Origin: Alistipes sp.
Lineage (GTDB): Bacteria > Bacteroidota > Bacteroidia > Bacteroidales > Rikenellaceae
NCBI GenBank assembly: GCA_017381935.1
Contig: JAFOBG010000044.1
Location: forward strand, 1-64,000
Reading direction: 5' to 3'
Length of the DNA stretch: 64,000 nt
Part shown: one piece after another, positions 9,567-18,848 of the stretch
How the letters are laid out: each line of letters begins with the position of its first letter
Numbering within the stretch: the stretch's first letter is position 1
Position numbers and translations under genes: made by a program
Notes under the pieces: generated by a model
Seen by the model: only the letters and a program-made list of their open reading frames with translations
Told to the model about the DNA's origin: nothing
Databases searched by the model: none

Positions 9567-9614
9567 AGCAATAATTCAAATATTTTAGACAAAAAACAAT
9601 AAAAATATACAATT

Positions 9615-12600
9615 ATGAAAAAGCTACTACTACCCGTTATGTCATTAGTAATGCTACTTACGGCCTGCTATGACAAAGACATCCAAGAGATTAACAATCG
9701 TCTTGACAGCATTGAAAACACACAAATTGCCACACTTCAGGAGCAGGTAAAGGCTATCAACACCTCTATTCCCAAGTTGGAGGAGGCTGACCGTGAGCTC
9801 AAGTCGTATATTGATGCGTTGCAAGCAACAAACAAGGAGTTGCAAGCGCAACTTGACACTACAAACACCAAAATTAGCGAACTTAAAGCGGAGCTGGATG
9901 GCAAAATAGGTAGTACTAAATCTGAGTTGCTTGCGCAGTTAGAGGCTGCAAAGAAGAGTATTGAGAGTCAGATAAATACCATTAACACTGCTATCACTAC
10001 TCTGCAAGCCAAAGATAGCGAACTGCTACAGAAACTTTCAGAGCTAAATAGCTATGTAAACGAACTTAATAGCGGCACAAAGAGTTGGGTCAGTGCGACC
10101 TTTGCTACCCTTGAGCAGTATAATGCCCTTGTTGCAGATATTGTAGCAATAAGAGAGCAAATTGCAGTGATAAATAAGAGCATTTCAGACCTTGAGACAA
10201 ACTTAAACACTAAAATTAACAACGATATTGCCGATGCAGTATCATCATTAACCGAGCTGCTACAGCAGAAGGTTAAGGATATTACCGACGCCTATACCGC
10301 TGCCATTACAACCGCTAAGGCTGATATCACTTCAGCCTACACCTCTGCCATTCAGACAGCTATCTCTACCCTTGAGACATCCATGAAGCAGTGGGTATCA
10401 GAGCAGCTTACTGACTACTACAAAATTGCGGAGATTGATGCCAAAATCGAGGTAATCGAGAATAGTATCAAGAGTGGCGACCAGACAATTACTGCCTCGC
10501 TCAACGAGCTTAAAGAGTCTCTTCAGGCGACAAAGACAGCTCTTACAGAGGCATATACAAAGGCTATTGAATATGCAATTACAAACAATAATGGAGTAAT
10601 TAACAGCAAGATTGCTGCCGAGATTGCAGCTGTAAATAAGCGCATTGACAACGAAGTTGATGCGATAAACACAAAAATAGCCGCCCTTGAGGAGCGCATT
10701 GAGGCCATTGAGGATAAACTTGACGAGATACTGAGCAGAAAACTCGATATCACTTTTGATGTAGATAGCATTATCGTTGCACCAAACTACACATATGAGA
10801 TTGGCTATAGCGTTACAAGCTCAACAAACAGTGCCACTGTAGAGGTTACATCCTCTGCCGACATAAAGGCAAAGGTTGTAAGAAATGGTCTGAATGGCAA
10901 AATCTCTATCACTACAGGCGATACAATCGACGAGTATAGCAAGGTTATCGTCTTTGTCTCAAATGGCGAAAATGTTATTATGCGTAGCCTTACCTTTGAG
11001 CAGGCTGTTGTGCAAATAAACAACTCTGACACCAAAACAATCCCCGTAGAGGGCGGTAAGGTATTTCTGTCGTTCCTCACAAATGTTGAGTGCCAGGTCG
11101 TTATCCCAAGCAGCGCAAGCTCTTGGCTCTCTGTAGTCCCTGCAACCAGAACACTCGAGCAGCGCACTATCACTCTGCAGGCTACAGCAAATGAAGGACT
11201 TACACGCTATGCTGTAGTTACTGTAAGGTCTGTAGAGGGCAACCTTGCAGTAGAATATACAATCAAACAAAAGTCAAATATCGTAATTCTTAACTATACC
11301 ACTAACGACAGTAAACCACTTGATTTATATACTACCAAGGGCTTTGGTGCAGAGCTTGCCGAGAACTCATACGACGCTGCGACAGGCAAGGGCTACCTTA
11401 AATTCGACGGCAAGATAGACACTATCCCCGCAAAAGCCTTTGTGGCTTGTACAAACCTCACCTGGATAGAGATTCCCGATTGCATCAAAACAATTGGCGA
11501 CAGCGCATTTAAGGGCTGTTCTGCAATGGAAGAAATCACTATCCCAAGCAGTGTAGAAAGTATCGGCAAATCGTCATTTGAAGGATGCGGCGGCAAGGCA
11601 ACGATTAATTGCAGTTTATCTAATAGCAGTTCATATTCTGATGGCAAATTTTACAACGCTAAATTCACAGAAATTATTATCGGTAATAGTGTAACCGAAA
11701 TTGGAAGGTATGCATTCAAGTCTTGCCGTAGCCTTACATCTGTTACTATTCCGGATAGCGTAACGACAATTGGAGAGGAGGCATTCTGTATCTGCAGCAG
11801 CCTTACATCTATTACTATTCCGGATAGCGTAACTACAATTGGAGTATCTGCATTCAGCGGTTGCAGCAGCCTTACATCTGTTACTATTAGGAAAGGCGTA
11901 ACGACAATTGGGTATTCTGCATTCTATGGTTGCAGTAACCTTACATCTGTTACTATTCCAGATAGCGTAACAGAAATTCGATTTTATGCATTCTACAATT
12001 GCAGCAGCCTTACAGATGTTTACTACCAAGGAGACATATCATCTTGGTGCAAAATAAGCTTTGTTGGTAATGATGCTAATCCTTTGTGTAATGGTGCAAA
12101 GTTATATATTGATAATAAGGAGGTTACGGATATTACTATCCCGTCTGATATAACTTCAATTAAACAATGTACATTCGATGGTTGCCGCAGCCTTACATCT
12201 GTTACTATTCCGGATAGAGTAACAGTAATTGAATATGCTGCATTCAGGAGTTGCAGCAGCCTTACATCTGTTACTATTGGGGATAGCGTAACTACAATTG
12301 GAGAGCTGGCATTCGCAAATTGCAGCAATCTTACATCTGTTACTATTCCGGATAGCGTAACTACAATTGGAGAGCTGGCATTCGCAAGTTGCAGCAATCT
12401 TACATCTGTTACTATTCCGGATAGCGTAACTACAATTGGAGAGCTGGCATTCGTAAGTTGCAGCAGCCTTAGAGAGGTATATTGCAAGCCGACAACTCCA
12501 CCTACGGGAGATAGTGATATGTTTTATATCAACGCCACCGGTCGAAAGATTTATGTACCGAGAGAGTCTGTCAATGCGTATAAAAATGCGCAATATTGGA

Positions 12601-12638
12601 GCAGTTACGCTTCTTACATTGTCGGTTACGACTTTTAG
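9615..12638 (+). CDS. BspA-like leucine-rich-repeat surface lipoprotein with coiled-coil stalk (BspA 1)
   Basis: This 1007-residue protein has a lipoprotein signal with lipobox LLTAC (Cys18). A long coiled-coil-like region (about 22-385) is rich in heptads, Ala, Lys, Glu and Ile. A linker and a BACON-like beta-sandwich follow (about 465-552, including SSWLSVVPATRTL and AVVTVRS). BspA-type LRR_5 repeats of 23 residues (core LTSVTIPDSVTTIGEEAF) occupy about 594-952. The C-terminal cap is EVYCKPTTPPTG then IYVPRESVNAYKNA. The repeats are interrupted at about 800-860 by a non-repeat segment (YYQGDISSWCKISF). BspA proteins bind host or bacterial surface ligands; the ligand here is unknown. The gene is monocistronic, with a promoter before and a terminator after. 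Confidence 0.9.
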   Translation: MKKLLLPVMSLVMLLTACYDKDIQEINNRLDSIENTQIATLQEQVKAINTSIPKLEEADRELKSYIDALQATNKELQAQLDTTNTKISELKAELDGKIGSTKSELLAQLEAAKKSIESQINTINTAITTLQAKDSELLQKLSELNSYVNELNSGTKSWVSATFATLEQYNALVADIVAIREQIAVINKSISDLETNLNTKINNDIADAVSSLTELLQQKVKDITDAYTAAITTAKADITSAYTSAIQTAISTLETSMKQWVSEQLTDYYKIAEIDAKIEVIENSIKSGDQTITASLNELKESLQATKTALTEAYTKAIEYAITNNNGVINSKIAAEIAAVNKRIDNEVDAINTKIAALEERIEAIEDKLDEILSRKLDITFDVDSIIVAPNYTYEIGYSVTSSTNSATVEVTSSADIKAKVVRNGLNGKISITTGDTIDEYSKVIVFVSNGENVIMRSLTFEQAVVQINNSDTKTIPVEGGKVFLSFLTNVECQVVIPSSASSWLSVVPATRTLEQRTITLQATANEGLTRYAVVTVRSVEGNLAVEYTIKQKSNIVILNYTTNDSKPLDLYTTKGFGAELAENSYDAATGKGYLKFDGKIDTIPAKAFVACTNLTWIEIPDCIKTIGDSAFKGCSAMEEITIPSSVESIGKSSFEGCGGKATINCSLSNSSSYSDGKFYNAKFTEIIIGNSVTEIGRYAFKSCRSLTSVTIPDSVTTIGEEAFCICSSLTSITIPDSVTTIGVSAFSGCSSLTSVTIRKGVTTIGYSAFYGCSNLTSVTIPDSVTEIRFYAFYNCSSLTDVYYQGDISSWCKISFVGNDANPLCNGAKLYIDNKEVTDITIPSDITSIKQCTFDGCRSLTSVTIPDRVTVIEYAAFRSCSSLTSVTIGDSVTTIGELAFANCSNLTSVTIPDSVTTIGELAFASCSNLTSVTIPDSVTTIGELAFVSCSSLREVYCKPTTPPTGDSDMFYINATGRKIYVPRESVNAYKNAQYWSSYASYIVGYDF
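11733..12008 (+). repeat. Four tandem 69-bp LRR-coding repeats (block 1)
   Basis: Units begin at 11733, 11802, 11871 and 11940, each with CTTACATCTGTTACTATT. They are in frame and encode 23-residue BspA repeats. The units differ at several positions. Confidence 0.9.
12192..12467 (+). repeat. Four tandem 69-bp LRR-coding repeats (block 2), three nearly identical
   Basis: Units begin at 12192, 12261, 12330 and 12399. The last three differ by only a few bases (for example GCAAAT, GCAAGT, GTAAGT), which points to recent duplication by slippage or recombination. Copy number may vary among strains. Confidence 0.9.
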
Positions 12639-12667
12639 TAAATAGAACGACTCAAAAATATAGACAG

Positions 12668-12695
12668 CACCCGCAGTAAAATGTGGGTGTTTTTT
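12668..12695 (+). terminator. Terminator of BspA-like gene 1
   Basis: An 8-bp stem CACCCGCA/TGTGGGTG with a GTAAAA loop followed by six T residues, 30 nt after the stop. Confidence 0.8.
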
Positions 12696-12727
12696 GTATA
12701 TATTGTTTCAGATATCCATTTTTTCGT

Positions 12728-12735
12728 TATCTTTG
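12728..12735 (+). promoter_or_regulatory. -7 promoter element of the aminotransferase gene
   Basis: TATCTTTG, 22 nt before the ATG at 12757. It rules out the upstream in-frame start at 12694, which lies before the promoter and inside the terminator T-tract. Confidence 0.75.
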
Positions 12736-12756
12736 CACAACAAAACTATTAAGATT

Positions 12757-13941
12757 ATGAGTAAGGTTACTATTGAGCGTGCCCACCGCATGGACGGTAC
12801 GGGCGAATACTACTTCTCACGTCGTCTGCGTGAGATTGCAGAGATTGAGGCTGCTACAGGCCGTCAGATTATTAAGTTGGCTATGGGTAGCCCTGACCTG
12901 CCGCCACACCCATCAGTAATCGAGCGCCTCTACAAGGAGGCACAGCGCCCAGATGTTCACAAGTATATGTCATTCAAGGGCGAGCCTATCCTTCGCAAGG
13001 CCTTTGCCGACTGGTATCAGAAGTGGTACGGTGTAGAGGTTGACTACAACTCTGAGGTACTTCCTCTTATTGGCTCAAAGGAGGGTATTATGCACATCTG
13101 CCAGACATTTATCAACCCTGGCGACAAGGTGCTTGTACCAAACCCTGGCTATGCGGCATACAAGGCTGCGGTAAGCATGACAGGCGGTATTATGCAGCCA
13201 TATGCGCTCAACAAGGCTAACGACTTTATGCCTGACTTCGATGCTATCGAGGCAGAGGGCGTTGAGGGTGTGAAGATTATGTTTGCCAACTTCCCGGGTA
13301 TGCCTACAGGTAAGACTCCAACCCGTGAGTTGTTTGAAAAGATTGTTGCCTTTGGTGCAAAGCACAACATACTGATTATCCACGACAACCCATACAGCTT
13401 TATCCGCAACGCCGACAAGCCAATGAGTATCCTCTCTATCCCTGGCGCTAAGGATGTGGCTATGGAGATGAACTCACTCAGCAAGGGCCACTCTATGGCC
13501 GGTTGGCGTGTAGGTGTTATCATGGGTAAGAAGGAGTGGATTGACTCTATCCTTACATTCAAGAGTAATATGGACTCAGGTATGTTCTACCCTGTTCAAG
13601 CAGCTGCCGAGACTGCTCTTTCTCTTGGAGAGGATTGGTTTACAGAGCTAAATGCAATCTATCGTGAGCGTGAAAAGGAGGGTATGGCTCTTCTTGATGC
13701 ACTCGGCTGCCACTATCAGCCAAATCAGGCAGGACTCTTTATCTGGGCTGAGATTCCAGAGGACTATCAGGGCGACTGCTATGACTTCTCTGACGAAGTA
13801 ATGGACAAGTGCGATGTTTTCCTCACTCCAGGTGGCATCTTTGGCACAGAGGGTAAGCGCTATGTACGAATCACACTATGCTGTCCTGCAGAGCTACTCC
13901 GCCGAGCTACAGAGAACGTAAAGGCTCGATTTACCAAATAG
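12757..13941 (+). CDS. Class I/II PLP-dependent aminotransferase
   Basis: The 394-residue enzyme is a fold-type I aminotransferase of the AspC/DapL group. The PLP lysine is in MNSLSKGHSMAGWRVG, the substrate-carboxylate arginine region is RYVRITLC, and HDNPYSF is the usual PLP-aspartate motif. The normal NPTG loop reads FPGMPTG, with Met where Asn usually contacts PLP; I recall this in related Bacteroidota enzymes, so it may be family-typical rather than damage. The substrate is not identifiable. The start is set by the promoter at 12728-12735. The gene is flanked by terminators, so it is monocistronic, and its codon use looks like that of a well-expressed gene. Confidence 0.88.
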   Translation: MSKVTIERAHRMDGTGEYYFSRRLREIAEIEAATGRQIIKLAMGSPDLPPHPSVIERLYKEAQRPDVHKYMSFKGEPILRKAFADWYQKWYGVEVDYNSEVLPLIGSKEGIMHICQTFINPGDKVLVPNPGYAAYKAAVSMTGGIMQPYALNKANDFMPDFDAIEAEGVEGVKIMFANFPGMPTGKTPTRELFEKIVAFGAKHNILIIHDNPYSFIRNADKPMSILSIPGAKDVAMEMNSLSKGHSMAGWRVGVIMGKKEWIDSILTFKSNMDSGMFYPVQAAAETALSLGEDWFTELNAIYREREKEGMALLDALGCHYQPNQAGLFIWAEIPEDYQGDCYDFSDEVMDKCDVFLTPGGIFGTEGKRYVRITLCCPAELLRRATENVKARFTK

Positions 13942-13974
13942 TGTAGATACTACTTAACACAATATAAACTATAC

Positions 13975-14010
13975 AAGCACAATCTCGATTTGGAAGATTG
14001 TGCTTTTTTT
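13975..14010 (+). terminator. Terminator of the aminotransferase gene
   Basis: An 11-bp perfect stem AAGCACAATCT/AGATTGTGCTT with a 9-nt loop and a run of T. Confidence 0.85.
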
Positions 14011-14012
14011 CT

Positions 14013-14020
14013 TATCTTTG
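14013..14020 (+). promoter_or_regulatory. -7 promoter element of the rml/polysaccharide operon
   Basis: TATCTTTG directly after the preceding terminator and 44 nt before rmlA. No other consensus promoter was noticed between the tightly packed genes to 22862. Confidence 0.7.
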
Positions 14021-14064
14021 AAAGATTTTATACATAGTATAAACTTTTACTAAAAACCTACGCT

Positions 14065-14943
14065 ATGAAAGGCATTGTATTGGCAGGAGGTAGCGGAACA
14101 CGCCTCTACCCTATTACTAAGGGCGTAAGTAAGCAGTTGTTGCCTATTTACGACAAACCAATGATATACTATCCAATATCTGTACTGATGCTTGCCGGCA
14201 TTAAGGATATTCTAATTATATCTACGCCACACGATCTTCCGGGCTTTCGTCGTCTATTGGGTGATGGAAGTAATTATGGCGTTCATTTTGAGTATGCAGA
14301 GCAGCCTTCTCCAGATGGTCTGGCACAAGCATTTATCATAGCCGAGCAGTTTATCGGCGACCAATGCGCCTGCATGGTTTTAGGAGACAATATCTTCTAT
14401 GGCCAAGGTTTTACCGGCATGTTGCTCAAAGCTGTTGAAACTGCCGAGAAAGAGAATAAAGCTACCATTTTCGGATACCAAGTACCCGATCCTGAACGTT
14501 TCGGAGTTGCTGAGATTGATGCAGAGGGCAATGTTCTCAGTCTTGAAGAGAAACCAAAGGTGCCTAAGAGCAACTATGCTGTTGTAGGTCTCTACTTCTA
14601 TCCAAACAAGGTTGTCGAGGTGGCAAAAAGCATAAAGCCATCTGCTCGAGGCGAGCTTGAGATTACATCTGTCAATGATGTTTTTCGTCAAGATGGAGAG
14701 TTAAAGCTACAGGTCTTCGGTAGAGGTTTTGCGTGGTTAGATACAGGCACACAAGACTCACTATTTGACGCCTCCCGCTTTGTGGAGGTTATTGAGAGCC
14801 GCCAGGGTGTACAGATTGCATGTCTTGAGGAGATTGCATGGCGCAAAGGTTGGATTACAGATGACGATTTGTTACGCCTCGCCGAGCCAATGAAGCGCAA
14901 TGCTTATGGTCAATATATGATTAACCTTGTAAAGCACAAATAA
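14065..14943 (+). CDS. rmlA: Glucose-1-phosphate thymidylyltransferase
   Basis: The 292-residue enzyme makes dTDP-glucose from dTTP and glucose-1-phosphate, the first step to dTDP-L-rhamnose. It starts [16 protein letters not shown], the nucleotide-binding signature, followed by [22 protein letters not shown] and [18 protein letters not shown]. Full length for the RfbA family. It is the first gene of the polysaccharide operon. Its stop overlaps the rmlC start by one base (TAATG). Confidence 0.96.
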   Translation: MKGIVLAGGSGTRLYPITKGVSKQLLPIYDKPMIYYPISVLMLAGIKDILIISTPHDLPGFRRLLGDGSNYGVHFEYAEQPSPDGLAQAFIIAEQFIGDQCACMVLGDNIFYGQGFTGMLLKAVETAEKENKATIFGYQVPDPERFGVAEIDAEGNVLSLEEKPKVPKSNYAVVGLYFYPNKVVEVAKSIKPSARGELEITSVNDVFRQDGELKLQVFGRGFAWLDTGTQDSLFDASRFVEVIESRQGVQIACLEEIAWRKGWITDDDLLRLAEPMKRNAYGQYMINLVKHK

Positions 14944-15515
14944 TGGAGGTTATAAAGACAGATATTGACGGAGTGGTAATTATCGAGCCAACTATCTTCG
15001 GAGACTCTCGCGGATATTTCTACGAGAGTTTCAATGCGCTTCAATTTGAAGCAAAAACCGGAGTAAAAACTCTTTTCGTTCAAGATAATCAGAGTATGTC
15101 GAGCTATGGCGTGCTCCGTGGATTACATTTCCAAAAACCGCCATACGCACAATCAAAATTGGTGCGTGTAATTAAAGGTTCTGTTGTAGATGTAGCTGTT
15201 GATATTCGAAAAGGCTCTCCAACATTTGGCAAGTATGTAGCCGTAGAGCTCACTGAAGATAATCATCGTCAACTATTTATCCCAAGAGGCTTTGCTCATG
15301 GCTTTATTGTCAAGAGTGAGTGTGCAATCTTCCAATACAAGTGCGACAATCCTTATGCACCACAAGCAGAGGGTGCAATTGCATGGAACGATCCTCAGAT
15401 TGCTATTGATTGGGGTATGGAGAGCGACGAAATTGCACTTTCTGAAAAAGACAAGCACAACCCGACACTTGCACAGTCCGAGTATTTGTTTGATTACAAT
15501 GAAAAACTCTATTAG
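14943..15515 (+). CDS. rmlC: dTDP-4-dehydrorhamnose 3,5-epimerase
   Basis: The 190-residue cupin-fold enzyme carries the family motifs RGLHFQKPPYAQSKLVRV and FIPRGFAHGF. It epimerises C3 and C5 of dTDP-4-keto-6-deoxyglucose, the third step of dTDP-rhamnose synthesis. Full length. Coupled to rmlA by a one-base overlap; rmlD starts 3 nt after its stop. Confidence 0.95.
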   Translation: MEVIKTDIDGVVIIEPTIFGDSRGYFYESFNALQFEAKTGVKTLFVQDNQSMSSYGVLRGLHFQKPPYAQSKLVRVIKGSVVDVAVDIRKGSPTFGKYVAVELTEDNHRQLFIPRGFAHGFIVKSECAIFQYKCDNPYAPQAEGAIAWNDPQIAIDWGMESDEIALSEKDKHNPTLAQSEYLFDYNEKLY

Positions 15516-15518
15516 GCA

Positions 15519-16379
15519 ATGAATATATTAGTTACAGGTGCGAATGGTCAATTAGGCAGAGAGGTACAACGTATCGGCTCTATAATGCCAAATAACTATA
15601 TCTTCACAGATATTGACGAGTTAGACATTACCAACCGTAATGGAGTTATGGAGTTTGTAAATGCAAACAAAATAGACATTATTATAAACTGCGCTGCATA
15701 TACCAATGTCGAGCAGGCTGAAAGTAATCCGGATTTGGCAGAGTTGCTTAATGCCACTGCCGTTGCAAATCTCGCTGCAGCCGCAAAATGCGTTGATGCA
15801 ACTCTATTCCATATATCAACAGACTATGTATTTGGAGCAGTAGGAAACACACCTCTTACTGAAGATATAGCCACAAATCCACTCAGTGTTTATGGCGAGA
15901 CAAAACTCCATGGCGAACAGGCGATTGCTAATAGCGGATGCAAAGCTCTTATCTTTCGTACAGCATGGCTTTACTCAGAGTTTGGCAACAATTTTCTCAA
16001 AACAATGTTGCGACTCACAGCAGAGCGACCTGCAATAAATGTGGTTTTTGACCAAGTAGGCACCCCAACCTATGCAGCAGACTTAGCTTTAGTAATAATA
16101 TCAATCATTGAGCATGGCATTTATAATGGGAACGAGGGTATTTACCACTTCTCAAATGAAGGTGTATGCAGTTGGTATGATTTTGCATGCGAGATAGCAC
16201 TTGCTGCTGATCATACCTCATGTCAAATAAACCCATGCTTATCAAGTCAATTCCCTTCAAAGGTATCTCGACCTGCCTACTCTGTGCTTGACAAGAGTAA
16301 GATAAAGAGTGTATTTGGAGTAGATATTCCCCATTGGAGGGAGTCTATGCTTCACTGTATCAACAGATTAAAAAAGTAG
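15519..16379 (+). CDS. rmlD: dTDP-4-dehydrorhamnose reductase
   Basis: The 286-residue extended short-chain dehydrogenase has the NAD(P)-binding motif GANGQLGREV near the N-terminus, STDYVFG and the catalytic YGETK. It reduces dTDP-4-keto-L-rhamnose to dTDP-L-rhamnose. NCAAYTNVEQAE is typical of RmlD. It lies 3 nt after rmlC, and rmlB begins 2 nt after its stop. Confidence 0.95.
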   Translation: MNILVTGANGQLGREVQRIGSIMPNNYIFTDIDELDITNRNGVMEFVNANKIDIIINCAAYTNVEQAESNPDLAELLNATAVANLAAAAKCVDATLFHISTDYVFGAVGNTPLTEDIATNPLSVYGETKLHGEQAIANSGCKALIFRTAWLYSEFGNNFLKTMLRLTAERPAINVVFDQVGTPTYAADLALVIISIIEHGIYNGNEGIYHFSNEGVCSWYDFACEIALAADHTSCQINPCLSSQFPSKVSRPAYSVLDKSKIKSVFGVDIPHWRESMLHCINRLKK

Positions 16380-16381
16380 CC

Positions 16382-17515
16382 ATGAAGAGTATTATTATAA
16401 CCGGAGGTGCCGGATTTATAGGTAGTCATGTTGTTCGCTTATTTGTAAACAAATATCCGGACTATCATATTATTAATCTTGACAAACTTACATACGCCGG
16501 AAATCTTGCCAATCTGAAGGATATTGAGGATAAACCGAACTACACATTTATCAAAGCTGACATTTGCGACTTTGACAAGGTGTTAGAGGTAATGCAGCAA
16601 TACAAGGTAGATGGTATTATTCACCTTGCAGCAGAGAGCCATGTTGACCGCAGTATTAAAGATCCATTTACTTTTGCGAAGACAAATGTTATCGGCACAC
16701 TTTCACTGCTTCAGGCAGCTCGTCTCTATTGGGAATCTCTACCGGAGAAATATGAAAACAAGCGTTTCTACCACATCTCCACAGATGAGGTATATGGAGC
16801 TCTTGAGATGACACATCCTGAGGGTATTGAGCCTCCATTCAAAACTACCGCCTCATCAGGCGAGCATCATGTTGCCTATGGAGAGGAGTTTTTCTATGAG
16901 ACTACCAAGTATGCTCCGCACTCCCCATACTCTGCCTCTAAAGCTTCATCAGACCACTTTGTTCGTGCCTTTCATGACACATACGGCATGCCGACAATTG
17001 TTACTAACTGCTCTAACAACTATGGTCCATACCAATTCCCTGAGAAGTTGATACCACTCTTTATCAATAATATCCGCCATCACAAAGCTCTGCCTGTATA
17101 TGGAAAAGGTGAAAATGTACGCGACTGGTTATATGTTGAAGATCATGCCAGGGCTATTGATACTATTTTCCATAATGGTACAGTTGCTCAGACATACAAT
17201 ATAGGCGGCTTTAATGAGTGGAAGAATATAGATCTTATCAAAGTACTTATCCGTACAGTTGACCGTGCATTAGGCAATCCTGAGGGTACAAGTGAGGAGT
17301 TAATAACATTTGTTACTGACCGTGCGGGACACGATTTGCGTTATGCTATTGACTCTACAAAGCTACAAACAGAGCTCGGTTGGGAGCCATCATTACAGTT
17401 TGAGGAGGGTATTGAAAAGACTGTCAATTGGTACCTAAACAATCAAGAGTGGATGGATAACATAACCTCCGGAGAGTATGAAAATTATTATAATGAGATG
17501 TACTCAAATCGTTAA
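16382..17515 (+). CDS. rmlB: dTDP-glucose 4,6-dehydratase
   Basis: The 377-residue enzyme performs the second step of dTDP-rhamnose synthesis. GGAGFIGSHVVRLF binds NAD, HLAAESHVDRSI and STDEVYGAL are family motifs, and YSASKASSDH holds the catalytic Tyr-Lys. I start at the ATG at 16382, 2 nt after the rmlD stop; the frame opens upstream at 16334 inside rmlD, but the added residues do not belong to the family. The insert around residues 140-180 (PPFKTTASSGEHHVAYGEEF) is longer than in E. coli RmlB and I believe it is seen in other Bacteroidales. With rmlA, C and D the pathway is complete. Confidence 0.95.
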   Translation: MKSIIITGGAGFIGSHVVRLFVNKYPDYHIINLDKLTYAGNLANLKDIEDKPNYTFIKADICDFDKVLEVMQQYKVDGIIHLAAESHVDRSIKDPFTFAKTNVIGTLSLLQAARLYWESLPEKYENKRFYHISTDEVYGALEMTHPEGIEPPFKTTASSGEHHVAYGEEFFYETTKYAPHSPYSASKASSDHFVRAFHDTYGMPTIVTNCSNNYGPYQFPEKLIPLFINNIRHHKALPVYGKGENVRDWLYVEDHARAIDTIFHNGTVAQTYNIGGFNEWKNIDLIKVLIRTVDRALGNPEGTSEELITFVTDRAGHDLRYAIDSTKLQTELGWEPSLQFEEGIEKTVNWYLNNQEWMDNITSGEYENYYNEMYSNR

Positions 17516-17544
17516 TAGCTTTACCAAAACCTAAATAACCAACT

Positions 17545-18843
17545 ATGAGTTTAATATCCAAACTTATCACAAAGATTCGAGATAACAGAATCGCCCACGA
17601 CTCTTCATGGGCTGTGGTAGGTAGTGCTGTAAGCAAATGTGCAGCAATGGTAGTAAGTATTATCATCGCTCGCCTACTTGGCGTAGAGTCCTTTGGAGAG
17701 TATGGTATGGTTAAAAGTACACTCTTTTACATAGCTGTATTCTCGACTTTTGGTCTTGGTAGCACAGCTACTCGCTACATGGCTCAATGCGAGAATAATG
17801 ACTATCACTCTATTTCGGACATTATTCGCAACTCAATATCGATAACTCTTATCACAAGTTCTATAATGGCAGTATTGCTATTTACTTGTGCTCAATATAT
17901 TACCGATGAGCCACATCTAATCTCTATTCTAAGATACACTGCCCTTATTGTTATTTTCAATGCAATAAACACTACGCAGCTCGGTCTGTTATCAGGTCTA
18001 AAGCAGTTTAGAACTATAGCTATAAACAATACCATATCCGGTATTGCAACACTTATCTTAGGCGTAGCGTTAACATTCTATTTCAACCTAGTGGGTGCGG
18101 TAATGTCTCTATTTATTACCACACTATTACAATGCATTCTCAACCATTATGCACTGCGCAAATATCTAAACAAGATAAATAAGAATAGAGACAATCAAGC
18201 AACCGACAATTCTGCTACTTCTATCAAGCACCTATTCAAGTTCTCACTGCCAATAGCAATGCAGGAGTGCGTATATGCAAGTGCAAGTTGGATTAGAGTA
18301 ATGATGGTTACCTCTTTTGCCGGTTATGATGAACTTGGATTATATACAGCTACAAATCAGTGCCATCTGATTATAATATTTATACCTGGAGTGTTACGTA
18401 ATGTCATTCTTTCACACCTCTCAAGTTCTCTTCATGACAACGCTCAACATAAGCAGACGTTCTCTACGATGCTTAAGATAAATCTCATTTCCACCCTATT
18501 ACCAGCATTAGCTATTGCTGCCCTCTCTCCAATAATAGAGCAGATATACGGAGACTCTTTTATTGGTTTAGCTCCGGTTATTGTAGTAGCAGCAATCTCA
18601 AGTATATTTGAGAGTGTATGTGATATATATGTACAAGAGTTTATATCCAGAGGTCGCAATTGGGTAAACCTTGCTGGCTATATCTTTAGGAACTATGGCT
18701 CATTACTGATAGCACTACCATTGTTAATAAAGTTTGGTAATCAATATGGAGCATTTATGGCCTATGGAGCTATAATGGTTACTCAGATTATATACTGTTT
18801 TATGTTGCAATTGTTGTATAAACGCACTATACAAACCAGATAA
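17545..18843 (+). CDS. Wzx-type polysaccharide flippase
   Basis: The 432-residue protein has about 12 hydrophobic helices and the N-terminal pattern of the oligosaccharide flippase family (SSWAVVGSAVSKCAAMVVSI then ARLLGVESFGEYGMVKS). It should move undecaprenyl-linked repeat units to the periplasmic face of the inner membrane. It lies 29 nt after rmlB and 5 nt before the Wzy-like gene, in the usual place for a Wzx/Wzy pair. The specific glycan is unknown. Confidence 0.88.
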   Translation: MSLISKLITKIRDNRIAHDSSWAVVGSAVSKCAAMVVSIIIARLLGVESFGEYGMVKSTLFYIAVFSTFGLGSTATRYMAQCENNDYHSISDIIRNSISITLITSSIMAVLLFTCAQYITDEPHLISILRYTALIVIFNAINTTQLGLLSGLKQFRTIAINNTISGIATLILGVALTFYFNLVGAVMSLFITTLLQCILNHYALRKYLNKINKNRDNQATDNSATSIKHLFKFSLPIAMQECVYASASWIRVMMVTSFAGYDELGLYTATNQCHLIIIFIPGVLRNVILSHLSSSLHDNAQHKQTFSTMLKINLISTLLPALAIAALSPIIEQIYGDSFIGLAPVIVVAAISSIFESVCDIYVQEFISRGRNWVNLAGYIFRNYGSLLIALPLLIKFGNQYGAFMAYGAIMVTQIIYCFMLQLLYKRTIQTR

Positions 18844-18848
18844 CTGCA

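Noticed and set aside
11733..12467. Possible CRISPR-like array
   Set aside because: The repeats are contiguous 69-bp units without spacers and encode LRRs in frame.
11631..12593. Long open frames on the minus strand opposite BspA 1 (for example 12023-12487 and 12156-12593)
   Set aside because: They stay open because a 69-bp (23-codon) repeat with no stop in that frame recurs; their protein is itself repetitive and has no known family, and the plus-strand frame is a full lipoprotein.
16334..16381. Upstream start for rmlB
   Set aside because: It would add 16 residues within rmlD that do not match the family; the ATG at 16382 begins directly with the NAD-binding strand.
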